A DNA stretch of 64,000 nt from RH-AL1 sp965277735 (GCA_965277735.1 CBDIDO010000003.1:496001-560000), one strand, 5' to 3'; shown: positions 43,737 to 52,953, counted from the first letter of the stretch. Notes: generated by a model not told the origin, from the letters alone. Program-made: numbers and translations.

Positions 43737-44633
43737 TCAGGCCGACCTCTGCGGCAACAGCGCAGTATCGTGGAAAAATAACGCCATGTACCATTGGTCG
43801 ATTAGCCGGAGGATCGGGGGCGCCAGCACCTGCTCGATCTGCATAACGGCGGCGAGCGCCACCGCGTCGTCGCCAGCATCACCTACATACTTCATCGCTG
43901 GTAGAACGTGCATTGTGAAACGCTGGCGCGGGTGGCGCTCGCCGTAGAGCGGCACCACGATGGCGCCGGTCCGCATCGCAAGGCGCGCGATCTTGCCGAG
44001 GTTGTTGGCAAGGCTTGGCGGGCGGCCGAAGAATGGCGCCGTCACGCGGCCCGCCGCTACCTCGTCGACGGCAATCCACAGCGTCCCGCTGGGCTCGCGC
44101 AAGCGGGCGAGCACCTTGCGCCACACCGTTGGCGAGAGCGCAACCAGGTCAGCCGGCATCTTCGCGCGCTCGTGCACAATGATTGCTGCATTTGCCGCCG
44201 TTCTTGGCGGATCGTAGATCGCAAGGAAGCGGCGCGCCGGCGCATAGCGGTTGACGAGACTGATGCCGATCGCCTCCCAGTTGCCGGTATGCACAAAAGC
44301 GACGATGACTGGCGCATCGCTCGCCATCGCTTCGTCGAGATGTTCGATGCCGTCGAAGGCTACACGCCCTCGTTTGACGATGCGGTAGCAGCTGGGCACC
44401 TCGGCATAAACCCGCGCGGCATTGGCCCAGGCGCGGCGTGCAGCGGCCTCGATCAGCGCCGGATCGTCGGCCCAGTCAGGCCGCAACGCAGAAAATAGCT
44501 CCCGCAAGTGTCTGGTGGTAGGTTTGAACATTCTTCGTGGAATTATTGAAGCCGCCGCGCCGAACTCAGAGACGCACTGCGACGGCAGCGCCTTCAACAC
44601 ACTATAGGCGGCCAAAATGGCCTGATCCTTCAT
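43737..44633 (-). CDS. LpxL/HtrB-family lysophospholipid acyltransferase-like protein
   Basis: The 298-residue protein shows the LpxL/HtrB pattern: an amino-terminal amphipathic region, VIVAFVHTGNWEAIGI at about 109-124 with the catalytic H-x4-E, FFGRPPSLANNLGKIARLAM at about 200-219, and VVPLYGERHPRQRFTM. Such enzymes move an acyl chain onto a lipid or lipid A precursor at the inner membrane. The ATG at 44633 lies 13 bases after the P450 stop, so the two genes are co-transcribed. Substrate unknown; a joint lipid or terpenoid tailoring role with the P450 and the convergent glycosyltransferase is inferred. Confidence 0.82.
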   Translation of the reverse strand: MKDQAILAAYSVLKALPSQCVSEFGAAASIIPRRMFKPTTRHLRELFSALRPDWADDPALIEAAARRAWANAARVYAEVPSCYRIVKRGRVAFDGIEHLDEAMASDAPVIVAFVHTGNWEAIGISLVNRYAPARRFLAIYDPPRTAANAAIIVHERAKMPADLVALSPTVWRKVLARLREPSGTLWIAVDEVAAGRVTAPFFGRPPSLANNLGKIARLAMRTGAIVVPLYGERHPRQRFTMHVLPAMKYVGDAGDDAVALAAVMQIEQVLAPPILRLIDQWYMALFFHDTALLPQRSA

Positions 44634-44646
44634 GCGGAAACCTCCA

Positions 44647-46014
44647 TCAAGGAAAAATCCGATGCTCGATCGTCATCGGCAAGTGCTTGCCCGGCCGTAG
44701 GCTCAGCCGGCAGGTTGGTTTTACTACCCAGCCGGGCCTCAAGCGAAGCCGCACCCGACGCGCGAGGGTCGCCAGGCACAGCGTCGTCTCTAACAGGCCG
44801 AACGCAGCGCCGGTGCAGACGCGCTGGCCGATCGAAAACGGCACGTAGGCGTAGCGCGATGGCGGCGCGCCGCCACCTGGCAGGAAGCGCTCTGGAGTGA
44901 ACGCGTCGGGGTCGGGCCAGAGTGTGCGATGACGGTGCATAATCCAGGCGTTCAGCATAATGAGATCGCCTTTTTTTATAAATTTGCCACCGATCGTTCC
45001 GTCTTGGGTCACCTGTCTTGCTTGGATCGGTACGGGCGGGTAGAGCCGCAGCGTCTCCTCGATGACAGCCCTGGTGTATGGCAGATTCCTGTAGTCGGCA
45101 TACCCCGCCGGCTGGTCACCCAGGACGGCATCGACCTCAGCGTGCAGGCACGCCTCACTTACGGGATCCTGCGACAGCAGAAACCAGGCCCAAGCGAGGG
45201 TGTTTGCTGTAGTCTCGTGGCCTGCCATGAAAAGCACGGCGGCTTCATTGCGAAACGCCGTGTGATCCATAGCCGCCGCAGCGCCACTGCCGACTGCCTC
45301 GCGCATTGAGCGAACCAACGAGCAGTCGTCGATCGCGTCCGCCTTGGTCACCCCGTCGAGCAGCTCGTCAAGGATCACGTGGATGCGCTTAGCGGCGAGC
45401 CGCACCCTGGGGCCCTGCCAGCGCAGGCCGAACGAGGGAAGGCCGATGAACGAGAGCACGTCGAGATAGCGGATCAAATTCTGGTACACGCCAAAAGCCT
45501 CGACGAGGCGACGCGTGGACGCTTTGGCGAGGTGCTGACCAAATATCGCGGTGCCGATGATGCCGGCAGTGAGTTCGGCCATCGCTGCGAGTGCGTCAAT
45601 CTCCTCGCCGTCACGAGCGAGCCAGTCGATGCGTTGCGCCGCTGCTCCCGCAGTGATCGCTGGCGCCAACTCCGGCAACTTGGAGATGTGGGTTGCGGGA
45701 GATACGACCCGCCGACGCTTTTGCCAGGTCTCTCCTTCGCTCACGAAAAGGCCGTCGCCGATCAACGGCGCCAGCGCGGCCTTCTGCTGCAAGGTTTTTT
45801 TTTCGTAGAGAGCGCCCTCGTCAACGAAGATCTGTTTCACCGTCTCAGGCGTCGAGAGGACGTGCACGCTTTGTCGAAATACACGAAATGAAAAGCTGGG
45901 CAAGTCGAAGCAGAAGTTCGGCCAGGCGGCGATGACGTTGCGCGGGGCTGTCCAAAGCAGCCGAAGAGAGGAAGCCTGGGTCGCGGGCCGCGGCGGATAG
46001 GGAGGAACGTACAC
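44647..46014 (-). CDS. Cytochrome P450
   Basis: The protein has the P450 landmarks: the I-helix AGHETTANTLAWAW at about 268-281, the K-helix ExxR in IEETLRLYPP, the meander PDAFTPERF and the haem Cys loop FSIGQRVCTGAAFG. The shape resembles fatty-acid, terpene or carotenoid hydroxylases. A GTG at 46014 gives the usual start (YVPPYPPRP); an earlier start at 46155 is possible but adds 47 unlikely residues. It is followed by an acyltransferase gene. Confidence 0.88.
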   Translation of the reverse strand: MYVPPYPPRPATQASSLRLLWTAPRNVIAAWPNFCFDLPSFSFRVFRQSVHVLSTPETVKQIFVDEGALYEKKTLQQKAALAPLIGDGLFVSEGETWQKRRRVVSPATHISKLPELAPAITAGAAAQRIDWLARDGEEIDALAAMAELTAGIIGTAIFGQHLAKASTRRLVEAFGVYQNLIRYLDVLSFIGLPSFGLRWQGPRVRLAAKRIHVILDELLDGVTKADAIDDCSLVRSMREAVGSGAAAAMDHTAFRNEAAVLFMAGHETTANTLAWAWFLLSQDPVSEACLHAEVDAVLGDQPAGYADYRNLPYTRAVIEETLRLYPPVPIQARQVTQDGTIGGKFIKKGDLIMLNAWIMHRHRTLWPDPDAFTPERFLPGGGAPPSRYAYVPFSIGQRVCTGAAFGLLETTLCLATLARRVRLRLRPGWVVKPTCRLSLRPGKHLPMTIEHRIFP

Positions 46015-46429
46015 CCTGCAACCTACAAAACTACGCCGCGAGTAACCGGCGCGTCGTTCCGGGGAGGCAATGTGCCCAATACACGGGCTGGAGTCGAGAA
46101 CAACCTGCGTGGCAGGCTGATAGGCAGATAAAAGTTGCGACTTGGCCCTAGGCAAGATCGCGAAAACCTCAATTTAATCAGGATAGGAGCGTCCGCATGG
46201 CATGGGCGAGCGACCCGCATCTTGGCCTCGAAAACAACCGCAGGAATGATTTTTTGATGGCGGCCGTATGCAGTGATTCCAAAGGGTTTAATGCTTCGAA
46301 CGGCGAACGGCTGCTATCAGGCCCCCCCGACGCATGTGAAGGGCGTATTTGGGCGCGAAACCACCGGTCGGTGGGCCCGAACGTCCGCTTGCCAATCCAC
46401 GAAGGATCGCTTCGCTCGAACGTGGCCCA

Positions 46430-47284
46430 AAGAAGTCGCCGACGACGGACTCGATTGAGTTCGTGTGAAGCCGCCCATGCGAACATACTGGCCAGCGGAG
46501 TGATTGACGGCGAGATGCACGAAGTCCTTGCCGAAGGCGTCCACCAAAACCCAGGAAAGGGAAAAGCCTGGTGGAAGGAGCTCGTCAGCCCCTTAGTCGC
46601 GCGTTGTGTGCTCGGCGACGGTCAACTCTCGGGTATTGAAGCGGTACGTCCCGCGAACGCGCGATCCTCGTCAGTCAGGACGGCCGACTTCGCCTTGACG
46701 TTCTTTCGAACCTCATCCTGTAGCGTTTTGGCTTTGGTGTCGGAGACGTTAGCCGTGCGCAGCTCGCCGTCGCGCTCAATGATGCCGAGAACGACGGCCT
46801 TGTTCGCGCCGCCCTGGGAGCCGGGCGTTTTCTTGCTGGCGTGCTTATTTTTCTCTCTGCCGTCGACGAACGTCGTGTCTGCCTCGACCTTGCCAGACAG
46901 TGGCGCTGCAAACGATTGCGTGCGGGCCGCATGGCGAAGGCGATGCAGCATGTACCAAGCGGACTTTTGCGTGATCTTTAGGTCCTTGGCGAGGGTCGTG
47001 CTGGCAATGACTTTTGAATGGTTGCTGATCAACCAATGGCCAGAAACCACTTGCGCAGCGGAAGCTTTGTGTCCTGAAAAATCGTGCCGACTTTAATCGA
47101 GAAACGCTCGCGGCAGTCGCTGCACTTGAACGTCTTTTTATCGCTGAAGTGCATGATGCGAACGCCGCCGCAATAAGGGCACGACTCGCCGTCGCGCCAG
47201 CGGATCGAACGAAGGTGATCGATGCAAGACTGTTCGTCGGGGAACGCGTCCATGAGATCAAAGAGGCTGTCGAAATGCTTCAAC
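46430..47284 (-). pseudogene. Decayed IS1595-family transposase
   Basis: The N-terminus is recognisable: MLKHFDSLFDLMDAFPDEQS, with zinc-ribbon Cys pairs CPYC and CSDC, and DTKLPLRKWFLAI. The frame breaks at about 47040, continuing in another frame with LISNHSKVIASTTLAKDLKI and VEADTTFVDGREK. It breaks again near 46620, where FVHLAVNHSAGQYVRMG appears, and once more within HTNSIES at about 46460. At least three frameshifts make it inactive. The C-terminal catalytic part is lost. Confidence 0.75.
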
Positions 47285-47698
47285 ATGGGTCCGCTCCGCC
47301 GATGGAGAGAACCTAGCCCATCGCCTCGATCTGGGTCAGGCACGTATATAACTCCCGCTCGTGGAAGCGGAACACTTGTTCGTTGAGGTGGCGAAAAAGG
47401 TGGAAGGGTTCGACGCTGAGCCCCGCTAGAGCAGGCTCCAAAAGTAACATCGGAGCCGCAAAGTGGCGGATGGCCTCAAACGGCCACGAGTTAACAAAAT
47501 CCTTCAGTCGAGCTCGTAAGGCCAGCGGCGCGCGCCGCATTTCGCAGGCCAACCTCGCTTTGAGGTCCCGTTGCAACTCCGGTCGTTCGATCGGATAGGG
47601 CTCAGCTTTACGCGGCGGCGGCTACCGTTTGGTGTCCCACGAAGCGGGAACTCGTCAAACGTGCAAACGACGCAATGTCAATCTAGATTGGCTCTTCG
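47285..47698. other. Intergenic region with possible transposase remnant
   Basis: About 410 bases without a supported gene. On the minus strand a frame ending at 47313 reads HLNEQVFRFHERELYTCLTQ, which loosely resembles the carboxyl end of IS1595-type transposases and may be left over from another copy. The similarity is weak. Nothing else is visible. Confidence 0.35.
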
Positions 47699-48139
47699 TT
47701 ATCGCCGACGGGTCGGTAGCTGTACGAGTCGACAGCGCCGTGCCGCCTCGCTTTCGACGAGATGCAGCAACATTTCCCGCAGGAGATGCGGATAGTAAGG
47801 TTTCAGCAGGATTGTATCAGCGCCACGCCGGACGGCCCAAAGCCAATCTCTTCCACCACGGTCCTCGCTTACGCCAACGATCAAAACGCCTCGATCGCGA
47901 ATACGTTTTATCCCGGTCCAAACTTGGTCGAAGTCTTCTGCTATCTCAATGAAAACCAGATCGAAGCCTGCCGTATCGGCGAGACAAGAAAATCCAGTTG
48001 GCGACTGCATTGAAACGATACTTCTGAATCCGAGAATGTTCAAAAGAATCTTCAATCTGTCGCCAAATATGGGGTCTGAGTCGAGAATAGCGACCTTTAG
48101 ATAGCCGGCTATGTCTATGCATCTGTTTTCTACTTCCAA
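47699..48139 (-). CDS. Atypical response-regulator receiver domain protein
   Basis: The 146-residue protein has the receiver fold: VAILDSDPIFGDRLKILLNIL with part of the acidic pocket, then FDLVFIEIAEDFDQVWTGIKRI where the phospho-acceptor Asp is replaced by Glu, the strand VLIVGVSED, and ILLKPYYPHLLREML with the conserved Lys. Loss of the Asp suggests a receiver that is locked on or acts by protein contact. No output domain or histidine kinase is nearby. The start is TTG at 48139, with AAGGGGA upstream. It lies next to the IS630 element. Confidence 0.7.
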   Translation of the reverse strand: MEVENRCIDIAGYLKVAILDSDPIFGDRLKILLNILGFRSIVSMQSPTGFSCLADTAGFDLVFIEIAEDFDQVWTGIKRIRDRGVLIVGVSEDRGGRDWLWAVRRGADTILLKPYYPHLLREMLLHLVESEAARRCRLVQLPTRRR

Positions 48140-48382
48140 AAGCCGTCCCCTTGTGACTGCTAGGGAATTAGACTGGCGATGGTGAATTGGACTTTAAATC
48201 ATTACGTAAAATTGTAGTTACCTCGGCATATTTTGCTGCGCGTCCACTGACAATTGCGTCGTTGTACGGCTGCCGGAAGAGCTCCGCTACGATACACGGC
48301 ATCACGAAGCGGCTCCGTGTGTGATGACTGCGCGAAGGCGACCGAGCTAGCCTGCGGAGTGACGCGAGTTCTCGATGACTTA

Positions 48383-49435
48383 GAGCACTTTCCGATCGGC
48401 GGGACTCGTGGTGGGATTCCCGAATCGGCTGCGGCCTGATTCAAGCTTCGTGCTGGCGCGAGGAGGCCGGCACGCATGGGCCAGCCGTTGTCGCTCGATC
48501 TTCGTGAACGCGTCGTCGCCGTCGTCGATGGCGGCCTTTCGCGGCGCCAGGCGGCGGCCCGCTTCTCGGTCAGCCCGACGACCGCGATCCGCTGGTGCCG
48601 GCGCAAGGCGTCCGGCAACCTGGCGCCGGCGCGCCAGGGCGGCGATCGCCGGTCGCACCGCATCGAGGCGCATGCCGACTTCATCCTCGCCGAGGTCGCG
48701 GCCGCTCCCGACGTCACGCTCGAGGACCTGCGCACGAAGCTGATCGACGCGCGCGATGCGCGCTTCGGCCTCACGACGATCTGGCGCTTCTTCGACCGGC
48801 GCGGCATCACGTATAAAAAAAGACCGCGCACGCCGCCGAGCAGCAGCGCGCCGACGTGAAGGCGGCGCGCGAGGCCTGGTTCGAAGGCCAGCTCGACCTC
48901 GATCCCGACACGCTCGTCTTCATCGACGAGACGGGCGCGACGACCAAGATGGCGCGCCTGCGAGGACGGGCGCCGAGAGGCGAGCGCTGCCGGGCCGCGG
49001 TGCCGCACGGCCATTGGAAGACGACGACCTTCACCGCCGGCCTCACCACCCGCGGTCTCGTGGCGCCGATGCTCATCGACGGCGCGATGGACGGGCCGGC
49101 CTTCCGCGCCTACGTGACGACGGTGCTCGTGCCGGAGCTGCGCCCCGGCGACATCGTGGTGATGGACAACCTGCCGGCGCACAAGGTGGACGGCGTCCGC
49201 GAGGCGATCGAGGCGGCGAGGGCGAAGCTGCTCTACCTGCCGGCCTACTCGCCGGACTTCAACCCGATCGAGATGGCGTTCGCGAAGCTGAAGGCCCTGC
49301 TGCGCGCCGCCGCACCACGAACCATCACGGCGCTCTGGAAGACCATCGCGGAAGCAATCGAGCGCTTCGGGCCGGCCGAATGCCAAGCCTACCTCGCTGC
49401 CGCAGGATACGACGCCACCTGATGGGAAAATGCTC
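48383..49435 (+). mobile_element. IS630-family insertion sequence with TA target duplication
   Basis: Terminal inverted repeats are clear: TAGAGCACTTTCCGATC at 48381-48397 and the complement of GATGGGAAAATGCTCTA at 49421-49437, with two mismatches in 17. The outer TA on each side is the target duplication typical of IS630/Tc1-type elements. The element is about 1,053 bp and contains one complete frameshift-type transposase gene, so it is probably still active or recently inserted. Confidence 0.88.
48476..49422 (+). CDS. IS630-family transposase, made by -1 frameshifting
   Basis: The first frame (48476-48859) has the helix-turn-helix part LSLDLRERVVAVVDGGLSRRQ up to RGITYKK. The second frame (48856-49422, open back to 48817) begins KKTAHAAEQQRADVKAAREAW and contains the DDE triad in VFIDETGATTKMARL, IVVMDNLPAHKV and YSPDFNPIEMAFAKLK. 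A run of seven A at 48815-48821 lies at the junction; a slip of one base joins the frames into the normal IS630 sequence GITYKKKTAHAAEQ. This is a programmed frameshift known for the family, not decay. Confidence 0.85.
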
Positions 49436-49437
49436 TA

Positions 49438-49969
49438 GCGCCACAAAGCTGCTCGTCCTCTTCGACGTTACCCACTCACAATCTAGCTTTGGCCGCGGGT
49501 CTCGGAGGCTGCGCGCCCAAGATCCGCGTTTTGAAAGCCGTCTCTTGAGGCTGAAGCGGACTTCACGAACTCACAACATCCGCAAAACGTCGATCTCTAA
49601 GCCATTCACGAGCATCCGCTGACCGGTATAAGAAAGCGGGGACCGGCAGTGCCGGTCAATTCAGGGCTTTACGATCGGGATGTTTATCACCCCGGCAGCC
49701 GGGGATCGCTCCGTTGCGCAAAAGAAAAAACAGAGGCTTATTTTGCGCCTTCAGCCGAGTTATTACATGTGATCCGCAAGCGTGTTTTCCTAGGAGAAGC
49801 TAAGCAGATGTGATATTCTACCTGCTCGTAATAACAATTAAGGCGGACTCGGGCGATCATTGCCGAGGTAACGACAGAGGAACCGAGGTACCGGTGAGGT
49901 ACCAAGGAACCGAAAGGAACAAAGCTGATACGCTTCGATCCGATTTCATCAATGATTTCAGTAGGTTAG
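49438..49969. other. Intergenic region between IS630 and tRNA-Arg, with palindromes
   Basis: About 530 bases with no supported gene. Between 49640 and 49750 lie three palindromic segments (listed separately). Further right, near 49866-49920, the words GAGGTACC and GGAACC recur several times. No integrase or att-type copy of the tRNA end was found. Confidence 0.5.
49640..49749. repeat. Cluster of three palindromes
   Basis: GACCGGCAGTGCCGGTC starts near 49641; CCCCGGCAGCCGGGG follows near 49694; and GCGCAAAA pairs with TTTTGCGC across about 20 bases at about 49716-49748. Each arm is 6-8 bp. The third could fold as a stem in RNA; the first two have loops too short for a normal hairpin and look like protein-binding palindromes. 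Function unknown. Confidence 0.55.
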
Positions 49970-50046
49970 TGGCGCGCCCGAAGAGATTCGAACTCCTGAC
50001 CCCTAGATTCGTAGTCTAGTGCTCTATCCAGCTGAGCTACGGGCGC
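49970..50046 (-). tRNA. tRNA-Arg (anticodon ACG)
   Basis: Reading the minus strand gives a 77-base cloverleaf: acceptor GCGCCCG pairs with CGGGCGC, the D-arm is GCTCAGCTGGATAGAGC, the anticodon stem and loop is CTAGACTACGAATCTAG with ACG, and the T-arm holds GGTTCGAATC-type sequence (AGGAGTTCGAATCTCT). The CCA end is encoded (TGG on the plus strand at 49970-49972). The ACG anticodon is normally modified to ICG and reads CGT, CGC and CGA. The 3' end faces the accessory region on the left. Confidence 0.95.
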
Positions 50047-50147
50047 ATCGCGTTCGGGCGGCACAGATCGGCCGGCCCCGCGAGGGAGCCTCCATAGCGA
50101 GTCGGTCGGGGCGTGGCAAGCGTCCCGTGCATGGGCCAGCGACGCGG

Positions 50148-50621
50148 TCAGCGGCTCGGCGGAGCGTCGTGGTCGACCAGCGCGCGGATGGTGATCAGGG
50201 TGCGGAAGGCGCGCACGTTGGGGTCGTCGTTGAGGGTGGCGCGCGAGAAGTGCTCGTAGGCGGCCATGTCGGCGACGCGCACCAGCAGCACGAAGTCGCT
50301 GTCGCCCGTCACGTACCAGGCGCCGTGCACCTCCGGCCGGCGCAGGATCTTTCGCGCGAAGGCGTCGAGCACGGCGGAGTTCTCGCGCTCCATCTGCACC
50401 AGCACATGCATCGTCAGCGTCAGGCCGAGCGCCGCGGGGCGCACGATCGCGACGTCGGCGGTGATCACCCCCTCCGCCCGCAGGCGTCGCAGGCGGCGAA
50501 GCACCGCGCTCTCCGAGAGGCCGACCTGGCCGGCAAGTTGGCGCGCGGGCGTGAGGTTGTCGCGCGCGACGAGGTCGAGCAGCGCACGGTCAAAGCGATC
50601 GAGGGTGGCGGAATCGGTCAT
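50148..50621 (-). CDS. Lrp/AsnC-family transcriptional regulator
   Basis: The 157-residue protein has the winged helix (LDRFDRALLDLVARDNLTPARQ and VGLSESAVLRRLRRLRAEGVI) and the RAM effector domain (VHGAWYVTGDSDFVLLVRVADM). It diverges from an EamA/RhtA-like exporter 85 bp away, which it most likely controls in response to an amino acid. ATG at 50621. Confidence 0.92.
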   Translation of the reverse strand: MTDSATLDRFDRALLDLVARDNLTPARQLAGQVGLSESAVLRRLRRLRAEGVITADVAIVRPAALGLTLTMHVLVQMERENSAVLDAFARKILRRPEVHGAWYVTGDSDFVLLVRVADMAAYEHFSRATLNDDPNVRAFRTLITIRALVDHDAPPSR

Positions 50622-50706
50622 TATCTGCACAATAAAGCCGAAATCAGCTGCTGTCGTGCCTGTTTTTGCCGACACCCGTCGGCCGTGGCGGTCTACGACC
50701 GTGCCC

Positions 50707-51627
50707 ATGTCGACCGATGCCGCCTGCGCCGCGCCGCCCCTCAAGACCGCGACGCCCGGCGCCCTCGCGCCGCTCGCGCTCGTCGGCAGCATGACCTCGG
50801 TCTGCCTCGGCGCCACCTTCGCGCATGCGATGTTCGCCACCGTCGGCGCCGCCGGCACCACGACGCTGCGCATCACGATCGCGGCCTTGATCCTGGTCGC
50901 GCTGCGGCGGCCCTGGCGGCACCGCCTGTCGCGGCGCGACGCCGGCCGCATCGCGCTCTACGGCGCCATGCTCGGGCTGATGAACCTCTGCTTCTACATG
51001 TCGATCCGCACGGTCCCGCTCGGGCTTGCGATCGCGATCGAGTTCACCGGGCCGCTCGCGGTGGCGCTGGCCGCCTCGCGGCGCGTGCTCGATCTCGCCT
51101 GGATCGCGCTGGCCATCCTCGGCGTCACGCTGCTGCTGCCGCTGCATGGTGTCGCCAGCGCGCTCGATCCCGTCGGCATCGCCTTCGCGTTGATGGGCGC
51201 GGTGTTCTGGGCCGCCTACATCATCACCGGGCAGCGCCTGTCCCACCTCGATGGCGGCCAGGCGGTCTCGCTGGGCCTGGCGATCGGCGCGCTCGCGGTG
51301 CTGCCCTTCGGACTCGTCGCGGCGGGGCGCACGCTGCTCGATCCCGGGCTGCTGGCGACCGGGATCGTGGTCGCGGTGCTGTCGAGCGCAGTGCCGTATT
51401 CGCTCGAGATCTTCGCGCTGCGGCATCTTCCGCGCCAGACCTTCGGCGTGCTCTTGAGCCTGGAGCCGGCGATCGGCGCGCTCGTCGGCCTCGTGCTGCT
51501 CGGGCAGCACTTGCGGCCGGTGCAATGGGCGGCGATCGCCTGCATCGTCGCGGCCTCGGTCGGCACCACCTTGGCGGTGCGCCGCCACCGGCTGGCGGGA
51601 CGAAATGAGGCGCCGCGTGGCGCGTGA
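50707..51627 (+). CDS. EamA/RhtA-like amino-acid exporter
   Basis: The 306-residue membrane protein has ten hydrophobic segments in two EamA repeats, with LRITIAALILVALRRPW in the first and LLSLEPAIGALVGLVLLGQHL near the end, close to the RhtA threonine/homoserine exporter pattern (SIRTVPLGLAIAIEFTGPL). It likely exports amino acids or analogues across the inner membrane. ATG at 50707 is set by the family start. Its divergent Lrp-type neighbour is the probable regulator. Confidence 0.87.
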   Translation: MSTDAACAAPPLKTATPGALAPLALVGSMTSVCLGATFAHAMFATVGAAGTTTLRITIAALILVALRRPWRHRLSRRDAGRIALYGAMLGLMNLCFYMSIRTVPLGLAIAIEFTGPLAVALAASRRVLDLAWIALAILGVTLLLPLHGVASALDPVGIAFALMGAVFWAAYIITGQRLSHLDGGQAVSLGLAIGALAVLPFGLVAAGRTLLDPGLLATGIVVAVLSSAVPYSLEIFALRHLPRQTFGVLLSLEPAIGALVGLVLLGQHLRPVQWAAIACIVAASVGTTLAVRRHRLAGRNEAPRGA

Positions 51628-51743
51628 CTCCCGTTCACCTCAGCTTCATGGGGGTGATCTTATTGGCAACCTGCAGCCGTGTGGATCGTTTGGCGTGCCC
51701 ATACCGCGAAACCTGCGGTCTCAAACCAGTTTAGAGGAACCTT

Positions 51744-51983
51744 ATGACCCCCGTGAAGACCATCGTCGCTGGCGCCCTCGTCGCCGCCACCATGACGTTC
51801 TCGATCCCCACCCCGGCGTCCGCCATCGGCATCTTCGTCGGCCCGCGCGGCGGTGTCGGCGTCCGTGTCGGCGGCTTCGGCTACCGCGGTGGCTACGGCG
51901 GCTACGGCTATCGTCGCGGCTTCGGCTATCGTGGCTACGGCTACCGCCGCGGCTTCTACGGTCGCGGCTATCGCCGGTTCTGA
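51744..51983 (+). CDS. Small secreted Gly/Tyr/Arg-rich protein
   Basis: The 79-residue product has a signal peptide (KTIVAGALVAATMTFSIPTPASA) followed by IGIFVGPRGGVGVRVGGFGY and then imperfect repeats of YRRGFGYRGYG type to the end. Such low-complexity small exported proteins are common in Hyphomicrobiales, and their role is not known. A strong terminator follows. A paralogue with the same signal peptide and IGIxVGPRGGVGVRVG core lies at 52954. Confidence 0.8.
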   Translation: MTPVKTIVAGALVAATMTFSIPTPASAIGIFVGPRGGVGVRVGGFGYRGGYGGYGYRRGFGYRGYGYRRGFYGRGYRRF

Positions 51984-52010
51984 TCGATCGCCCCTGCTGT
52001 GAGCGAAGGA

Positions 52011-52038
52011 GAGGCCGCGCGAGCGGCCTCTTTTTTTT
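52011..52038 (+). terminator. Intrinsic terminator
   Basis: GAGGCCGC at 52011-52018 pairs with GCGGCCTC at 52023-52030 through a GCGC/GCGA loop, followed by eight T (52031-52038). It is a perfect Rho-independent terminator for the small secreted protein. A related one lies at 53189. Confidence 0.92.
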
Positions 52039-52096
52039 AGGCCTACGACTACGCCAAGCGACCAGCCATCGAGCTCTTTCGGAAGGGATTCGCACC

Positions 52097-52813
52097 ATGC
52101 GACTGCGTGATTTCGAGGTTCTGAGCTTCGACTGCTACGGCACGCTGATCGATTGGGAGACGGGCCTTCTCCAAGCGCTCGCCCCGCTGCTCGAAAAGCT
52201 GCCGGCGCCGCCCGCGCGCGACGACGTGATCGCGGCGTTCGGGCACTTCGAGGGCGCGCAGCAGCGCGCGACGCCGACCAAGCCGTATCGCGACATTCTC
52301 GCGATCGTCTACAAGCGCCTCGCCGAGGCGTGGGACCGGCCGGTGAGCTGGGAGGAAGCGCAAGCCTTCGGCGCGAGCGTTCCCGACTGGCCGGCGTTTC
52401 CCGACAGCGCCGCGGCGCTGGCCGAGCTGAAGCAGCGCACCAAGCTCGTCATCCTGTCGAATGTCGACAATGCGTCCTTCGCGGCGAGCAACGCCAAGCT
52501 CTCCGTCACCTTCGATGCGGTCTTCACCGCCGAGGAGACGGGCGTGTACAAGCCCGACCGGGCCGGCTTCGACTACATGCTCGCGCGGCTCGCCGAGCGC
52601 GGCATCGGCAAGGGCAAGATCCTGCATACGGCGCAGGGGCTGTTTCATGATCACGTCACCGCCGCCGATCTCGGGCTGGCGCGCTGCTTCATCGACCGGC
52701 ACGCGGCGCGCCCCGGCGCTGGCGCGACGCCGCTGCTGGAAGGTATGCGAGAGCCTGACTTTCGCTTCGAGAGCATGGCGGCGCTGGCGGCGGCCGTGCG
52801 CGAGGAGGCCTAG
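52097..52813 (+). CDS. Haloacid dehalogenase type II-like HAD hydrolase
   Basis: The 238-residue protein has HAD motifs: SFDCYGTLIDWE with the nucleophile Asp at residue 10 or so, VILSNVDNASF (motif II Ser), and KPDRAGFDYML with the Lys. HTAQGLFHDHVTAADLGLARCFIDR follows, where family members have the acidic motif. The pattern is that of haloacid dehalogenase type II, which hydrolyses 2-haloacids. The substrate cannot be proved. ATG at 52097; the same frame is open upstream but without family sequence. Confidence 0.82.
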   Translation: MRLRDFEVLSFDCYGTLIDWETGLLQALAPLLEKLPAPPARDDVIAAFGHFEGAQQRATPTKPYRDILAIVYKRLAEAWDRPVSWEEAQAFGASVPDWPAFPDSAAALAELKQRTKLVILSNVDNASFAASNAKLSVTFDAVFTAEETGVYKPDRAGFDYMLARLAERGIGKGKILHTAQGLFHDHVTAADLGLARCFIDRHAARPGAGATPLLEGMREPDFRFESMAALAAAVREEA

Positions 52814-52953
52814 CGGTCTCGGTGAAGCCGGCGGCCTGTTCACCATGGCTTCATCGTGGATGACCTAGGTCGAAACCCGAAGCCGACTTGGCCGTTGCAA
52901 TGTGCCATCGCCTGATGGTCCGGTTTCGACCCAGAACCAAAGGATATCCTATC

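Noticed and set aside
46197..47096. Long plus-strand frame over the IS1595 remnant
   Set aside because: Antisense to recognisable transposase fragments; no domain seen.
49810..50019. Small open frame running into the tRNA
   Set aside because: It overlaps the tRNA-Arg gene and has no recognisable product.
50019..51608. Long plus-strand frame over tRNA, lrp and exporter
   Set aside because: It crosses three well-supported genes in other frames.
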